From NCBI RefSeq assembly GCF_049933045.1, contig NZ_CP187926.1, positions 310,001 through 374,000 on the forward strand: a DNA stretch of 64,000 nucleotides, given 5' to 3'. Each line of letters begins with the position of its first letter. The stretch's first letter is position 1. Below the pieces are notes generated by a model. That model was not told where the DNA came from and did no database searches. It was given only the letters and a program-made list of their open reading frames with translations. Positions 27,354 to 37,425 of the stretch are shown here, piece after piece. Source of the stretch: Pseudocolwellia sp049933045 (GTDB lineage Bacteria; Pseudomonadota; Gammaproteobacteria; Enterobacterales; Alteromonadaceae). Position numbers and translations under genes: made by a program.

Positions 27354-28565
27354 ATGAAACGTGTAGTAATCACTGGATTAGGCATTGTGTCAAGCATTGG
27401 CAACAATAGCGAAGAAGTATTAGCATCTTTAAAAGAAGGCCGCTCAGGTATCTCTCATTCAGAGAGTTTTGCTGAAGTAGGTTTACGCAGTCAAGTTTGG
27501 GGCAAACCAGACATTAACATTGCCGATCATATTGATCGTAAAGCAGTGCGTTTTATGGCTGATGCAGCAGGTTACTCTTATATAGCTATGCAAGAAGCTA
27601 TTGATGACGCTAAATTAACGCCTGAACAAGTTTCAAATTTCCGTACAGGTATCGTTGCTGGCTCAGGTGGCGCATCATCAGAAGTTACTGTTAAAACAAC
27701 TGATATTCTACGTGAAAAAGGTATCAAGCGTGTAGGTCCTTACGCTGTACCTAAAACAATGTCGAGTACGGTTTCTGCTTGTTTAGCAACACCATTCAAA
27801 ATTTTAGGTGTTAACTACTCAATGAGTTCAGCTTGTGCAACAAGTGCTCATTGTATTGGTCATGCTGCAGAGCTTATTCAATTAGGCAAACAAGATATTG
27901 TTTTTGCTGGTGGTGGTGAAGAAGTTCATTGGTCATTAGCTATGATGTTTGATGGCATGGGTGCATTATCGTCTAAATATAACGATGCTCCTGAAACTGC
28001 TTCACGTACTTATGATGCTAACCGCGATGGTTTTGTTATCTCGGGCGGTGGTGGTATGTTAGTTGTTGAAGAACTAGAACACGCTTTAGCACGTGGCGCA
28101 CATATCTACGCAGAAGTTGTTGGCTACGGCGCAACTTCAGACGGTTACGATATGGTTGCTCCAAGTGGTGAAGGTGCTATCCGTTGTATGCAACAAGCTA
28201 TGCAAGGTGTTGAAGGTAAAGTTGACTACTTAAATACACACGGTACATCAACGCCAGTTGGCGATGTTAAAGAATTGGGTGCTATTCAAGAAGTATTTGG
28301 TGCAGATTCACCTGCTATTTCAGCAACAAAAGCAATGACAGGGCATGCATTAGGTGCTGCTGGTGTTCATGAAGCTATTTACACTTTATTAATGATGGAA
28401 CACAGCTTTGTTGCTCCTTCAATTAATATAGGCACATTAGACGAAAAAGCTGAAGGCTTAGATATCGTAACTGAAAAACGCGATACTGAAATTAACTTAG
28501 CTATGTCTAATAGTTTTGGTTTTGGCGGAACTAATGCAACATTAGTTATGCAAAAATACAAATAA
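27354..28565 (+). CDS. fabB: 3-oxoacyl-[ACP] synthase I
   Basis: 403 residues (E. coli 406). The Cys-His-His triad of the condensing enzymes is visible: Cys161 in SSACATSAHC, the His of THGTSTPVGD and the His of GHALGAAG. The sequence is FabB rather than FabF in type (MKRVVITGLGIVSSIG, VGPYAVPKTMSST). It elongates acyl-ACP and is needed for unsaturated fatty acids. It is divergent from mnmC, behind a FabR-like palindrome. Confidence 0.96.
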   Translation: MKRVVITGLGIVSSIGNNSEEVLASLKEGRSGISHSESFAEVGLRSQVWGKPDINIADHIDRKAVRFMADAAGYSYIAMQEAIDDAKLTPEQVSNFRTGIVAGSGGASSEVTVKTTDILREKGIKRVGPYAVPKTMSSTVSACLATPFKILGVNYSMSSACATSAHCIGHAAELIQLGKQDIVFAGGGEEVHWSLAMMFDGMGALSSKYNDAPETASRTYDANRDGFVISGGGGMLVVEELEHALARGAHIYAEVVGYGATSDGYDMVAPSGEGAIRCMQQAMQGVEGKVDYLNTHGTSTPVGDVKELGAIQEVFGADSPAISATKAMTGHALGAAGVHEAIYTLLMMEHSFVAPSINIGTLDEKAEGLDIVTEKRDTEINLAMSNSFGFGGTNATLVMQKYK

Positions 28566-28646
28566 GCTTTTATTTATACGTTAATAAATAAGCTTACCTA
28601 TCGAGTATCATTTAATTTTAAATGAGTGCTTAGATAAAAAAATTCA

Positions 28647-28680
28647 AAACCACTAAAGATAGCTTTAGTGGTTTTTTGTT
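28647..28680 (+). terminator. Rho-independent terminator after fabB
   Basis: A 12-bp stem, AAACCACTAAAG (28647-28658) / CTTTAGTGGTTT (28663-28674), with a 4-base loop is followed by T's. Confidence 0.9.
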
Positions 28681-28729
28681 TTCTAGGGTAAAATAAAGTA
28701 ATTACACTAATAATCTCAGAACTAACGCT

Positions 28730-29848
28730 ATGAACATATATCACGATGAAAACATGCCATTCGCAAAAGAGTTTTTTGGCGATTTAGGTACACTTTACCC
28801 TTTTGCTGGCCGAGAGCTAAGTGCTGAAATGGTAGAAAATGCCGATGTATTATTAGTGCGTTCTATTACCAAAGTGAATGAAAGCCTTTTAGCAAACAAT
28901 AAATCACTGCAATTTGTAGGTACGGCAACAATAGGAGTTGATCATATTGATCAAGCTTATTTAAAGAGCCGAGATGTTCCTTTCACATCAGCCCCAGGCT
29001 GTAATGCAATTTCAGTTGCTGAATATGTGTTAAGTGCTTTAGTTGTCATGAGTGAACGTTACTTAATTGATTTATTCTCGTTAAAAGTAGGTATTGTTGG
29101 TGCAGGTAATACAGGTACACGATTAAGCGAAAAGCTTAGTGCATTAGGTATTGAATACGTGATGTGTGATCCTGTTTTAGCTGAAAACCCAAATGACTTA
29201 AGAGACTTTGTCTCGTTAGATGAAGCATTAGCTTGTGATGTTATTTCTCTTCATGTGCCATTAACTCAAGATGGCGAACATCCAACCTATCATTTATTAA
29301 ACGAAGCTAGACTTAAAAAATTAACCAGCGAGCAAATATTAATAAACGCTTGTCGTGGTGAAGTAATAGACAATAAAGCTTTGTTGTTACTTAAACAAAA
29401 CGGCATGCAAACTAAGTTAATATTAGATGTTTGGGAAGGTGAACCTAATCTACTACATCCGCTTATTGAATATGCCGAAATAGCTAGCGCACATATTGCT
29501 GGTTATAGCTTAGAAGGAAAAGCTCGTGGCACAGAAATGCTCTATCAGGCATTATGTAAACAGCTAAATATTCCTGTAAATAAAGTACTAAAAGACTTAT
29601 TACCCAGCGCGACAATAAACTCAGTTGAACTAAAGCAAGAGTTTGATGAAATATTACTAAACCAGCTAGTAAAAATGGTTTACGATGTTAGACGTGATGA
29701 TGGTATATTTAGACAACAAATAAATACCAAAGGATTCGATCACATTCGCAAAACATACCCAGCTCGTAGGGAGTTTTCGGCAGTAACCGTATCTATGAAT
29801 AATCAAGCCAATGAAGGTGTACCGCATCGCCTTGGCTTCAGTAAATAG
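28730..29848 (+). CDS. pdxB: Erythronate-4-phosphate dehydrogenase
   Basis: 372 residues of the D-2-hydroxyacid dehydrogenase fold. VGTATIGVDHID and APGCNAISVAEYV are typical of PdxB. VGIVGAGNTGTRL is the NAD-binding loop near residue 120, and INACRGEVID and IAGYSLEGKARGTEM contain the catalytic region. A C-terminal PdxB dimerisation domain is present. It oxidises 4-phosphoerythronate in pyridoxal phosphate synthesis. It lies 29 bases before asd, suggesting co-transcription. Confidence 0.95.
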   Translation: MNIYHDENMPFAKEFFGDLGTLYPFAGRELSAEMVENADVLLVRSITKVNESLLANNKSLQFVGTATIGVDHIDQAYLKSRDVPFTSAPGCNAISVAEYVLSALVVMSERYLIDLFSLKVGIVGAGNTGTRLSEKLSALGIEYVMCDPVLAENPNDLRDFVSLDEALACDVISLHVPLTQDGEHPTYHLLNEARLKKLTSEQILINACRGEVIDNKALLLLKQNGMQTKLILDVWEGEPNLLHPLIEYAEIASAHIAGYSLEGKARGTEMLYQALCKQLNIPVNKVLKDLLPSATINSVELKQEFDEILLNQLVKMVYDVRRDDGIFRQQINTKGFDHIRKTYPARREFSAVTVSMNNQANEGVPHRLGFSK

Positions 29849-29877
29849 TTAATAGTTAATCTAAAAGAGAGAGGATC

Positions 29878-30897
29878 ATGGCACAGAAATTTGATGTATG
29901 CGTACTTGGCGCAACAGGCCTAGTAGGCAAAACAATTATTGAGATTCTTGAACAAAGAGACTTCCCAATCAATAAACTTTATCCATTAGCAAGTGCTCGA
30001 TCTGCTGGTGAATTTATTGACTTTAAAGGTGAAAGTATTGAAGTTCTGAATGCAGACAACTTTGACTTTAGCCAAGCACAAATTGGTTTCTTCTCAGCAG
30101 GTGGCGCTACCTCAGCTAAATTTGCACCAATTGCTGGTGACGCAGGTTGTATTGTTATTGATAATACATCTGAGTTCCGTTACGAAGACGATATTCCATT
30201 AATCGTGCCTGAAGTAAACCCTCAAGCATTAGGTGAATACCGCAACCGTAACATTATTGCTAACCCTAACTGTTCGACTATCCAAATGTTAGTTGCATTA
30301 AAACCAATTCAAGACGCTGTTGGTATTTCACGTATTAACGTGTGTACTTACCAATCAGTTTCTGGTGGTGGTAAAGAATCAATGGACGAATTAGCTAAAC
30401 AAACAGCTGATTTGTTAAGTGGTAAGCCTGTTGAATCTAAAAACTTCTCTCGTCAAATAGCGTTTAACGTTATTCCACAAATTGACGTGTTTTTAGAAAA
30501 CGGCTACACCAAAGAAGAAATGAAAATGGTTTGGGAAACTAAAAAGATTTTCGGCGACGATAACATCTTAGTTAACCCTACTGCTGTTCGTGTACCTGTA
30601 TTTTACGGACATGGCGAAGCACTTCATATCGAAACTAATTCACCTATTTCAGCTGATGAAGTTAAAGACTTGCTAGAAAAAGCTGAAGGTGTAGTTTTAT
30701 GTCGTAACGACGAAGACTTCCCAACACAAATTGGCGAAGCTAGCGGCAAAGATGAGACATTTGTTGGTCGTGTACGTGAAGATATTAGCCACAACTGCGG
30801 CATAAACATGTGGATTGTTGCCGACAATACACGTAAAGGCGCTGCAACAAACAGTGTTCAAATTGCTGAATTATTAATAAAAGAGCATTTATCTTAA
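29878..30897 (+). CDS. asd: Aspartate-semialdehyde dehydrogenase
   Basis: 339 residues. The NADP-binding loop GATGLVGKTI is at the N-terminus and the catalytic Cys132 in NPNCST is present, so this is an active enzyme rather than the inactive Usg homologue that E. coli has in the same place. GRVREDISHNCGINMWIVADN is the conserved C-terminal region. It makes aspartate semialdehyde for lysine, threonine and methionine synthesis. An AGAGAGGA ribosome site precedes the ATG. Confidence 0.94.
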   Translation: MAQKFDVCVLGATGLVGKTIIEILEQRDFPINKLYPLASARSAGEFIDFKGESIEVLNADNFDFSQAQIGFFSAGGATSAKFAPIAGDAGCIVIDNTSEFRYEDDIPLIVPEVNPQALGEYRNRNIIANPNCSTIQMLVALKPIQDAVGISRINVCTYQSVSGGGKESMDELAKQTADLLSGKPVESKNFSRQIAFNVIPQIDVFLENGYTKEEMKMVWETKKIFGDDNILVNPTAVRVPVFYGHGEALHIETNSPISADEVKDLLEKAEGVVLCRNDEDFPTQIGEASGKDETFVGRVREDISHNCGINMWIVADNTRKGAATNSVQIAELLIKEHLS

Positions 30898-30924
30898 TTT
30901 AATAACATTTTAGCAGTTATACTT

Positions 30925-30961
30925 AAAACTCATCATTACTTAGTAATGATGAGTTTTTTTT
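30925..30961 (+). terminator. Rho-independent terminator after asd
   Basis: A 15-bp perfect stem, AAAACTCATCATTAC (30925-30939) / GTAATGATGAGTTTT (30943-30957), is followed by further T's. Confidence 0.93.
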
Positions 30962-31401
30962 ATGGGAGAAGATAAACTCTCAATAATTAAGAACAATAAA
31001 AACTACAGAAAAACTACAGAAAAACAGTAGATTACCGATATAGTAATTATTATCTTTCAGATTGTTTTAATTATTAGACATAAAATAAAATACCTTAATA
31101 ATATAAACTAAAAGATATTCTTTATAGTGATAATAAACACTATCGAGAAAACAACGCAAAGCGTTACTTCAGGTGTTATAACGCTTACAAAGAATAGATA
31201 TAACCCTTTCAACTTACAGGCAGGACGCTTATCAAACCAGCAATACAAGCGATAAAAATTACAACCATTTGATATACATAATGTGTCGTTCTGTAACGAC
31301 GTCTGGCATTATGTAATGAGTTGGAATAAACTTTGCTTTGTATTCTCTGGTCTGTAATGTGACAGAATTTTGGCTCATTAATAATAAATAGGAATGTTGT
31401 A
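30962..31401. other. fimV upstream region with a nested hairpin
   Basis: 440 bases without an ORF. A nested hairpin at 31276-31314 pairs ACATAATG with CATTATGT outside and TCGTT with AACGA inside. AACGC/GCGTT repeats occur near 31155-31190. No confident sigma-70 promoter is seen. Confidence 0.4.
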
Positions 31402-34400
31402 ATGCAACAATTTTTACGCCTGTGCCTCTGGCAGGTAATTATCTTTACTGGTTTTAGTGCTTCTAGCGTAATGGCTGAAGAGGTTGGAATTAGTATTAAA
31501 GGACCAAAATCATCAGATATTGTTCAATATGAGCAATATGGACCTATTACGGCGAGAGATACATTATGGAATATCGCCCTAAAAGTTAGGCCCGACAATA
31601 CCTTATCTATCTATCAGGTTATGCAGTCTTTATTTGCCCGTAACCCACAAGCCTTTGCTGATAATAATCAGAACCATCTGGTAACAGGAGCCTACTTACA
31701 AGTTCCTTCTCTTGACGAGATGCGCGCAATAAATAAAAACTTAGCCCAAAGTAAATCTAACGCAGACGACAAAAACTGGGAAAAGAAAGTTGTTCAAATC
31801 GCAACAAAAAAAGAAACTAAACCAGAAGAGCTTTCCGTTAAAAAGAAAGATTTAGACGCTGCAAAAGTAGAAATAAACGAACAACTACAAACTTTTGGTA
31901 ACGATCAAACTGAACGTTTAAGCACTATTCAACGAGATGTACTTGATTCAATTGACGGCCTGCAAGCCTTACTCAAAGAGAATGAAGGACTAAGAAGCAA
32001 GCTTTCTTCATTTAATGACCAACTTAATGTCATGCAAGATGAAGTCGCGAAAAGTAAAGAAATCAAACTTCAAATGAACGACATGCTTGCCTTACAACAA
32101 GCCTTATTAGATAAAGCCGAAGAACGTGAAGCTGCGCTACGTCTTGAAAAAGAGAAGCTAGCAGAAGAAAGTAACAGTTTTATATCAAGTGCTTGGTTTC
32201 AAATGCTTATCTTTACTATTCCTACACTACTGTTAGTGGGCGGTGGACTTTGGTTTTTCTTAAAAAGAAAGGCGAAAGATGAACCGACAGAAGAAATCAA
32301 AACAGCTAAAGAAACTATAGCTCCAGAACAACCAAAAGAAGAAGCTCCGCTAGAAACTAAACTTGATGAAGATTTATCATTAAGTGAAGAGCTTTCTCTA
32401 GATGATGAATTATCTTTAGACGATGAATTAGCAATAGATCTTGCAGAAGATGACGACCTGTTTTCTGATGATTTAGATTTATTGAATGACGAAACAGAAA
32501 TAAGTGATGATCTTGATTTACTTGATGACAACGTAAACGACGATGATGTTATTCATTTAGATGACGAAATTGATGACTTAGAAGATATCTCATTGGAAGG
32601 TGGCGAACTCGCTCAAGATGATTTAGACGCTTTATTATCAGGTATTAATGATTCATCGTCTGAGTCAGAAGATGAATCAGTTGATAACGATATGTTAGAT
32701 GATTTACTGGGTAGCTCTGATGAACTTGATACGTTAGACGAGAGATCTGAACCTGTTTCAGATGAATTAGAATCAGTAGATGAACTACCTGAAGATGATG
32801 ATGTTTCAGGTGACCTAATGGATCCTGGTGATATTGAAGCACTTATGGCTTCAATTACTGAGCCAGAAGAACAAGAAAAAACTGAAGAGAGTAGCGAAGC
32901 CGTTGAAGAACTAACGGATGATCTAGAAGATTTATCTGGAGACTTAACAGACCCTGATGATATCGATGCATTGATGGCATCAGCAACTACTGCTATAGAA
33001 AAGAAAGCAGAAGAGTCTGTAGTAGAAAACGAGTCAGATCTAGGTGATTTATCAGGTGATTTAACTGACCCTAATGATATTGATGCACTTATGGCGTCAG
33101 CAACTACAGCTACAGAAAAGAAAGCAGAAAAGTCTGCAGAAGAGCCAGTAGTAGAAAACGAGTCAGATCTAGGTGATTTATCAGGCGACTTAACAGACCC
33201 TGATGATATCGATGCACTTATGGCGTCAGCAACTACAGCTACAGAAAAGTCTGTAGTTGAAAGCGAGTCAGATCTGGGTGATTTATCAGGAGACTTAACA
33301 GACCCTGATGATATTGATGCACTGATGGCGTCAATTAATGAACCAGTGGAAGAGCCTGAGTTAAAAGAGCCTAAACCAATTGAAGAAGCTGCAGAAGAGA
33401 TAGCCGAAGATATTGCTGACGACTTATCAGAAGATTTAACAGACCCAGACGACATCGATGCATTAATGGCATCAATTAACGAACCCGAAGACATGTCAGG
33501 TGACTTAACAGACCCTGATGATATTGATGCACTGATGGCGTCAATTAATGAACCAGTGGAAGAGCCTGAGTTAAAAGAGCCTGAACCAATTGAAGAAGCT
33601 GCTGAAGAGATAGCCGAAGACATTGCTGACGATTTATCAGAAGATTTAACAGACCCAGACGATATCGATGCATTAATGGCATCAATTAACGAACCCGAAG
33701 ACATGTCAGGTGACTTAACAGACCCTGATGATATTGATGCACTGATGGCGTCAATTAATGAACCAGTGGAAGAGCCTGAGTTAAAAGAGCCTGAACCAAT
33801 TGAAGAAGCTGCTGAAGAGATAGCCGAAGAAATTGCTGACGACTTATCAGAAGATTTAACTGACCCAGACGATATCGATGCATTTCTAGAAAGTTTATCT
33901 GTCGATGAAGATGAAGACATATCTTCTCAAGAACTTAATGACTTGATAAACCCTGCTTCTTCAGAAGAAGAGCTTACTCCTAATATTGATCAAGAAGATG
34001 AAGCTAATGCATCTGAAACTGAATCAGACACTATTGAATTAGACAATAAGGCTTTAATCGATAAATTTACTGAAGAAGATGTTGCACCTTACTTAAATTT
34101 TGATTTTAGTGATATCAAAGAAGGCGACGATTCAACAGATAATAGTGAAGATTTAGAAGACGTTAATGATTCTGATGATTCAATTGAAGAACTCGATATT
34201 GATCAGTTAATTGCAGATACAGCATCGCAAGGTGAAGCTGTTGATGAATTAACTGACGAACTTGAGTTAGGCGATGAACTAGATATTGACCAATGGATTG
34301 AAGATACAAAGCAGCAAGATAAAGACGTCACCGATGAACTTGACCTAGGCGATGAGCTAGATATCGACCAATTAATTGAAGATACAAAGAAAACAAATGA

Positions 34401-35262
34401 TTCGACCAATGAAGCTACTGATGAAGCAATGGACGACACTGAGTTAGATGATGAATTAGGCGATGATCTAGACTTAGGTGACGAGCTAGACATAGAGAGT
34501 TTAGTTAATGAAATAAATGCAGAACCTGAAAAAGAAGAAACAAAAATCATCGATACCTTTAATGATATTGATGCAGAAACATTAAAAGCCATGGAAAGTG
34601 ATTTTGATGAAGATGCGTTAAACCATTTATTAAATGAAAGTAATGATGAAGATGAATCTGCAGAACCTATAGAGCTAACTCCTGACTTTAGTGACAGCAA
34701 CGTACTTGCCGATTTATTGGCTGATGACGATACAGAAAAAAGCACAACTGCCGAAGCTAATGAATTAGAAGATATACAAGAACTTGATAATTTAGATTTC
34801 GATGAGTTATTAATGAACATTGAAGAAGAGTCTTCTAAAAGCTCAGCAGACGACTTTGAGTTAAGTGATGATCTTGATATGGGAGATGATCTCAACGATG
34901 AATCTGAACTTGATATAGGCGATGAACTTATTGACGCGTCGATTAATGATATAGAAGATAATCCACCAAAAGACTTTATCTCGGTTGATTCATTATTATC
35001 AGACTCTTCAGAAGGTATCAGTGAAGACGAACCTTATGATAAAACCACGATAAATGTCGGTTTGGACGAGTTTCCTGAATTTGGTAGTGACTTAGATCAT
35101 GAAGATGATGATAATGGAATGGAAGCTAAATTAGATTTAGCCAAAGTTTATATCGAAATTGATGATAAAGAAAATGCTGAAATTATATTAATGGATATCG
35201 TATCAAATGGAGATATCCAACAACAATTAGACGCTCAGCAGTTACTTGATAACTTAATGTAA
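31402..35262 (+). CDS. fimV: FimV/HubP-family polar landmark protein with expanded acidic repeats
   Basis: 1286 residues. Signal peptide (about 1-25), periplasmic LysM-like domain (about 45-110, YGPITARDTLWNIALKVRP), a coiled coil (about 150-260), a single transmembrane helix (about 268-290), then a very acidic cytoplasmic region of about 950 residues and a C-terminal FimV/TPR-like motif (EAKLDLAKVYIEIDDKENAE). FimV/HubP organises the cell pole for pili, flagella and chromosome partners. About ten copies of a (D)LSGDLTDPDDIDALMAS unit occur between about 470 and 830, including a 70-residue supra-repeat. Long minus-strand ORFs opposite this gene are repeat shadows. Confidence 0.92.
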   Translation: MQQFLRLCLWQVIIFTGFSASSVMAEEVGISIKGPKSSDIVQYEQYGPITARDTLWNIALKVRPDNTLSIYQVMQSLFARNPQAFADNNQNHLVTGAYLQVPSLDEMRAINKNLAQSKSNADDKNWEKKVVQIATKKETKPEELSVKKKDLDAAKVEINEQLQTFGNDQTERLSTIQRDVLDSIDGLQALLKENEGLRSKLSSFNDQLNVMQDEVAKSKEIKLQMNDMLALQQALLDKAEEREAALRLEKEKLAEESNSFISSAWFQMLIFTIPTLLLVGGGLWFFLKRKAKDEPTEEIKTAKETIAPEQPKEEAPLETKLDEDLSLSEELSLDDELSLDDELAIDLAEDDDLFSDDLDLLNDETEISDDLDLLDDNVNDDDVIHLDDEIDDLEDISLEGGELAQDDLDALLSGINDSSSESEDESVDNDMLDDLLGSSDELDTLDERSEPVSDELESVDELPEDDDVSGDLMDPGDIEALMASITEPEEQEKTEESSEAVEELTDDLEDLSGDLTDPDDIDALMASATTAIEKKAEESVVENESDLGDLSGDLTDPNDIDALMASATTATEKKAEKSAEEPVVENESDLGDLSGDLTDPDDIDALMASATTATEKSVVESESDLGDLSGDLTDPDDIDALMASINEPVEEPELKEPKPIEEAAEEIAEDIADDLSEDLTDPDDIDALMASINEPEDMSGDLTDPDDIDALMASINEPVEEPELKEPEPIEEAAEEIAEDIADDLSEDLTDPDDIDALMASINEPEDMSGDLTDPDDIDALMASINEPVEEPELKEPEPIEEAAEEIAEEIADDLSEDLTDPDDIDAFLESLSVDEDEDISSQELNDLINPASSEEELTPNIDQEDEANASETESDTIELDNKALIDKFTEEDVAPYLNFDFSDIKEGDDSTDNSEDLEDVNDSDDSIEELDIDQLIADTASQGEAVDELTDELELGDELDIDQWIEDTKQQDKDVTDELDLGDELDIDQLIEDTKKTNDSTNEATDEAMDDTELDDELGDDLDLGDELDIESLVNEINAEPEKEETKIIDTFNDIDAETLKAMESDFDEDALNHLLNESNDEDESAEPIELTPDFSDSNVLADLLADDDTEKSTTAEANELEDIQELDNLDFDELLMNIEEESSKSSADDFELSDDLDMGDDLNDESELDIGDELIDASINDIEDNPPKDFISVDSLLSDSSEGISEDEPYDKTTINVGLDEFPEFGSDLDHEDDDNGMEAKLDLAKVYIEIDDKENAEIILMDIVSNGDIQQQLDAQQLLDNLM
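33301..33882 (+). repeat. 210-base tandem repeat inside fimV
   Basis: The same segment starting GACCCTGATGATATTGATGC begins at 33301, 33511 and 33721, a period of exactly 210 bases (70 codons), giving about 2.8 near-identical copies. Each copy holds two DPDDIDALMAS units and a Glu/Pro-rich linker (EEPELKEP..). Earlier, more diverged units start near 32807, 32940, 33055 and 33180. Confidence 0.92.
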
Positions 35263-35369
35263 ACTGAAATAATAAAGAGATATTTTGGTTGGTAAGTCAT
35301 CTTGATTTTCTAGTTAACCTTAGTTCAGGTTAGCTGATCTCAATAAGAATATTATAAAGGATCATTAAT

Positions 35370-36020
35370 ATGGATATTAGTTTGTTGGGTGTGTTTTTAA
35401 CGGTTGCTGTAGCGCATTTTCTTGCCTTACTTAGCCCTGGTCCTGACTTCGTACTTGTTGTAAAAAGTGCAATAAAGAATGATAGTAAAAATGTTATTGG
35501 CATTGCACTAGGAATAGCTTCAGCTAATGCGCTATATATTGCTTTATGTTTAGTTGGTGTTGGTTCTATTTTAGCAACGTCAGTAACCACAATGATCATA
35601 TTGAAGGTGATTGGCGGAGTATTTTTAATCTATCTCGCCTTACAGGCTTTACGTGCGAGTAAAAGCTCATATAGTAATCTTGATATTCAAGAAGACACAA
35701 ATCCCACTGAAACAACTTTTATAAAAGAATTCTTTATAGGTTTCCTATCAGGTGCTTTAAACCCTAAAAATTTACTTTTTTACCTAAGCTTATTTACTGT
35801 AGTACTTACTCCTGACGTTGGCTTTGCTTTCAAATTAGGGCTAGGTATTTGGATGACATCAGTGGTGTTTTTATGGGACTTATCAATCATATTTCTTCTT
35901 TCTCGACCTAAAGTGAGAAGTAAATTTACAAAAGCTGCGTTCTATATTGATAAAGTCACAGGTGTTATATTAGGCGTTATTGGTATTGCTATAGTGAAGT
36001 CAGCATTATCAAAGCAATAA
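35370..36020 (+). CDS. LysE/RhtB-family amino-acid exporter
   Basis: 216 residues with six predicted transmembrane segments. The family signature is near the N-terminus (LLSPGPDFVLVVKSAI), followed by GIALGIASANALY and FLSGALNPKNLLFYLSLF. Members export amino acids such as lysine, threonine or homoserine lactone. A weak ribosome site (AAGGATC) precedes the ATG. Substrate unknown. Confidence 0.88.
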   Translation: MDISLLGVFLTVAVAHFLALLSPGPDFVLVVKSAIKNDSKNVIGIALGIASANALYIALCLVGVGSILATSVTTMIILKVIGGVFLIYLALQALRASKSSYSNLDIQEDTNPTETTFIKEFFIGFLSGALNPKNLLFYLSLFTVVLTPDVGFAFKLGLGIWMTSVVFLWDLSIIFLLSRPKVRSKFTKAAFYIDKVTGVILGVIGIAIVKSALSKQ

Positions 36021-36057
36021 GTTTAGTAAATATATCGTTATTTTTCAGGTTCCAAAT

Positions 36058-36384
36058 ATGAAGTGGTTTCAAGTTTTAATATTCATAATGACGTACTTAA
36101 CTTTATTAAATACGTCTGCAGCTGATGCACCGACAAAGGCTAAAGATATTAGTGATCTCATCACAAAAGAAAAATTCTCATCGTATGCTAATGTCGCTGA
36201 CTTTATAGATGATTCCCCGAGAGTAACCGTTATTGTTCAACCTGAAGATAACGATATTGCTGAATATGGGAATAGCGTGATGAAATCACTCACGGGCTCT
36301 GATTGTGATAGAGACGGTGAAATGGATGATAACGCGACCTGCAACCGTGTCTATTTAAAGCTTTGGCTCAAATATACACGTTAA
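36058..36384 (+). CDS. Small secreted protein of unknown function
   Basis: 108 residues with a probable signal peptide (MKWFQVLIFIMTYLTLLNTSAADA). The mature part has two Cys residues flanking an acidic, EF-hand-like stretch (DCDRDGEMDDNATC). I do not recognise the family. The gene starts 37 bases after the LysE-type gene and may be co-transcribed. Confidence 0.6.
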   Translation: MKWFQVLIFIMTYLTLLNTSAADAPTKAKDISDLITKEKFSSYANVADFIDDSPRVTVIVQPEDNDIAEYGNSVMKSLTGSDCDRDGEMDDNATCNRVYLKLWLKYTR

Positions 36385-36533
36385 ATAACCTCTTAAATAT
36401 TCTGTTCATTTTCTCAAAATAATAGCACCTAAACCTCTATAGCCTGTAAACTAACGTTAGCAGAAGCTAAACCTTCTTTTATTAACGTATATGTTTTATC
36501 TACGTTTAATCATTACTGAGTAAAATTAAGAAT

Positions 36534-36800
36534 ATGATGGATTTTTTGGTTGTTATTACCTTATTAAGTGGCTCGATCGGACTTATGTTATTTATTGTGG
36601 GATCAGCATTTAGTGGTATTGTCGCCATAGGCAACCAGCAGAAAGTTTTTGGCTGGGCTATTTTCTTATGTATGCCTTTATCGTTAATCTACTGTGCAAA
36701 ATATTGGGATATAGCTTCATACTCAGGAAGAATGGTTTATTCAGGTACTTTTCTACTATGTATAACTGCTGGTATTCTAAAATACGTGGGCATGTTTTAA
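36534..36800 (+). CDS. Small inner-membrane protein of unknown function
   Basis: 88 residues with three hydrophobic segments (about 5-30, 38-53, 66-86), so probably a three-helix membrane protein. No motif is recognised. It stands alone between two small secreted proteins. Confidence 0.5.
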   Translation: MMDFLVVITLLSGSIGLMLFIVGSAFSGIVAIGNQQKVFGWAIFLCMPLSLIYCAKYWDIASYSGRMVYSGTFLLCITAGILKYVGMF

Positions 36801-36863
36801 AATACAGAATTGTAGAGCGGACAAAATATATTTATTAAGCAACAAAACCTAAAAGGAAAAATA

Positions 36864-37355
36864 ATGAAGAAAATAATTATAAGCTTACTTGCTTGCTATA
36901 CACCTTTCATTGTTAATGCAACGGAGATTGTAACGCCAGATATAGAGCTTGGAAATTGGGTCACAACATCAGACATTTCTGCTTTTATTGATCAAGCTTT
37001 AGCTGCAGTTCCAGAGTCTACTCGACCTATGATTCGAAAGATGATGGAAGAGAAAATGGAAAGTACAAATAATTCAAACCAATGTATTACCAAAGAGACC
37101 TTAACTAACTTTGATAAACAGCTGCAAAGCGCATTTGGCGACAATCAAGATTGTAAATTTGCCGTTGCAGAAAGTAGTAAGGCGAAGTTGGTTGCTTCAA
37201 TGACTTGCCCTGGTTCTGTTATAAAAATAGAAACCTTGTTCGTTAATGACAAGTTAAGTACATCAAGTGTAGTAACTAGTGTGCAAGGTATGCCTGAAAC
37301 AACTCTCAATATGACATCTAAATGGACATCGAGTGATTGCCCTAAAGGTGTTTAA
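36864..37355 (+). CDS. DUF3617-like periplasmic protein
   Basis: 163 residues with a signal peptide ending near ..IVNATE. The ELGNWVTT start, a Cys-containing middle (NQCITKETL), a DCKF segment and a C-terminal W-x-SSDCPKG agree with the DUF3617 pattern of paired cysteines. Function unknown. An AAAGGAAAA ribosome site precedes the ATG and a terminator follows. Confidence 0.65.
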   Translation: MKKIIISLLACYTPFIVNATEIVTPDIELGNWVTTSDISAFIDQALAAVPESTRPMIRKMMEEKMESTNNSNQCITKETLTNFDKQLQSAFGDNQDCKFAVAESSKAKLVASMTCPGSVIKIETLFVNDKLSTSSVVTSVQGMPETTLNMTSKWTSSDCPKGV

Positions 37356-37372
37356 TAAGTTTTAAAACTATC

Positions 37373-37398
37373 AAGGAGCATATATTTGCTCCTTTTTT
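37373..37398 (+). terminator. Rho-independent terminator after the DUF3617-like gene
   Basis: An 8-bp stem, AAGGAGCA (37373-37380) / TGCTCCTT (37387-37394), with a 6-base loop runs into six T's. It ends 28 bases before the next gene. Confidence 0.88.
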
Positions 37399-37425
37399 GA
37401 TTGAAGAACTATAAGTGGGTAGCAA

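Noticed and set aside
32613..33920. 435-codon Ser-rich ORF on the minus strand opposite fimV
   Set aside because: It is the antisense reading of the acidic tandem repeats, where Asp/Glu codons become Ser/Ile codons. It has no start signal or motif. The same applies to 32199-32531 and 34203-34895.
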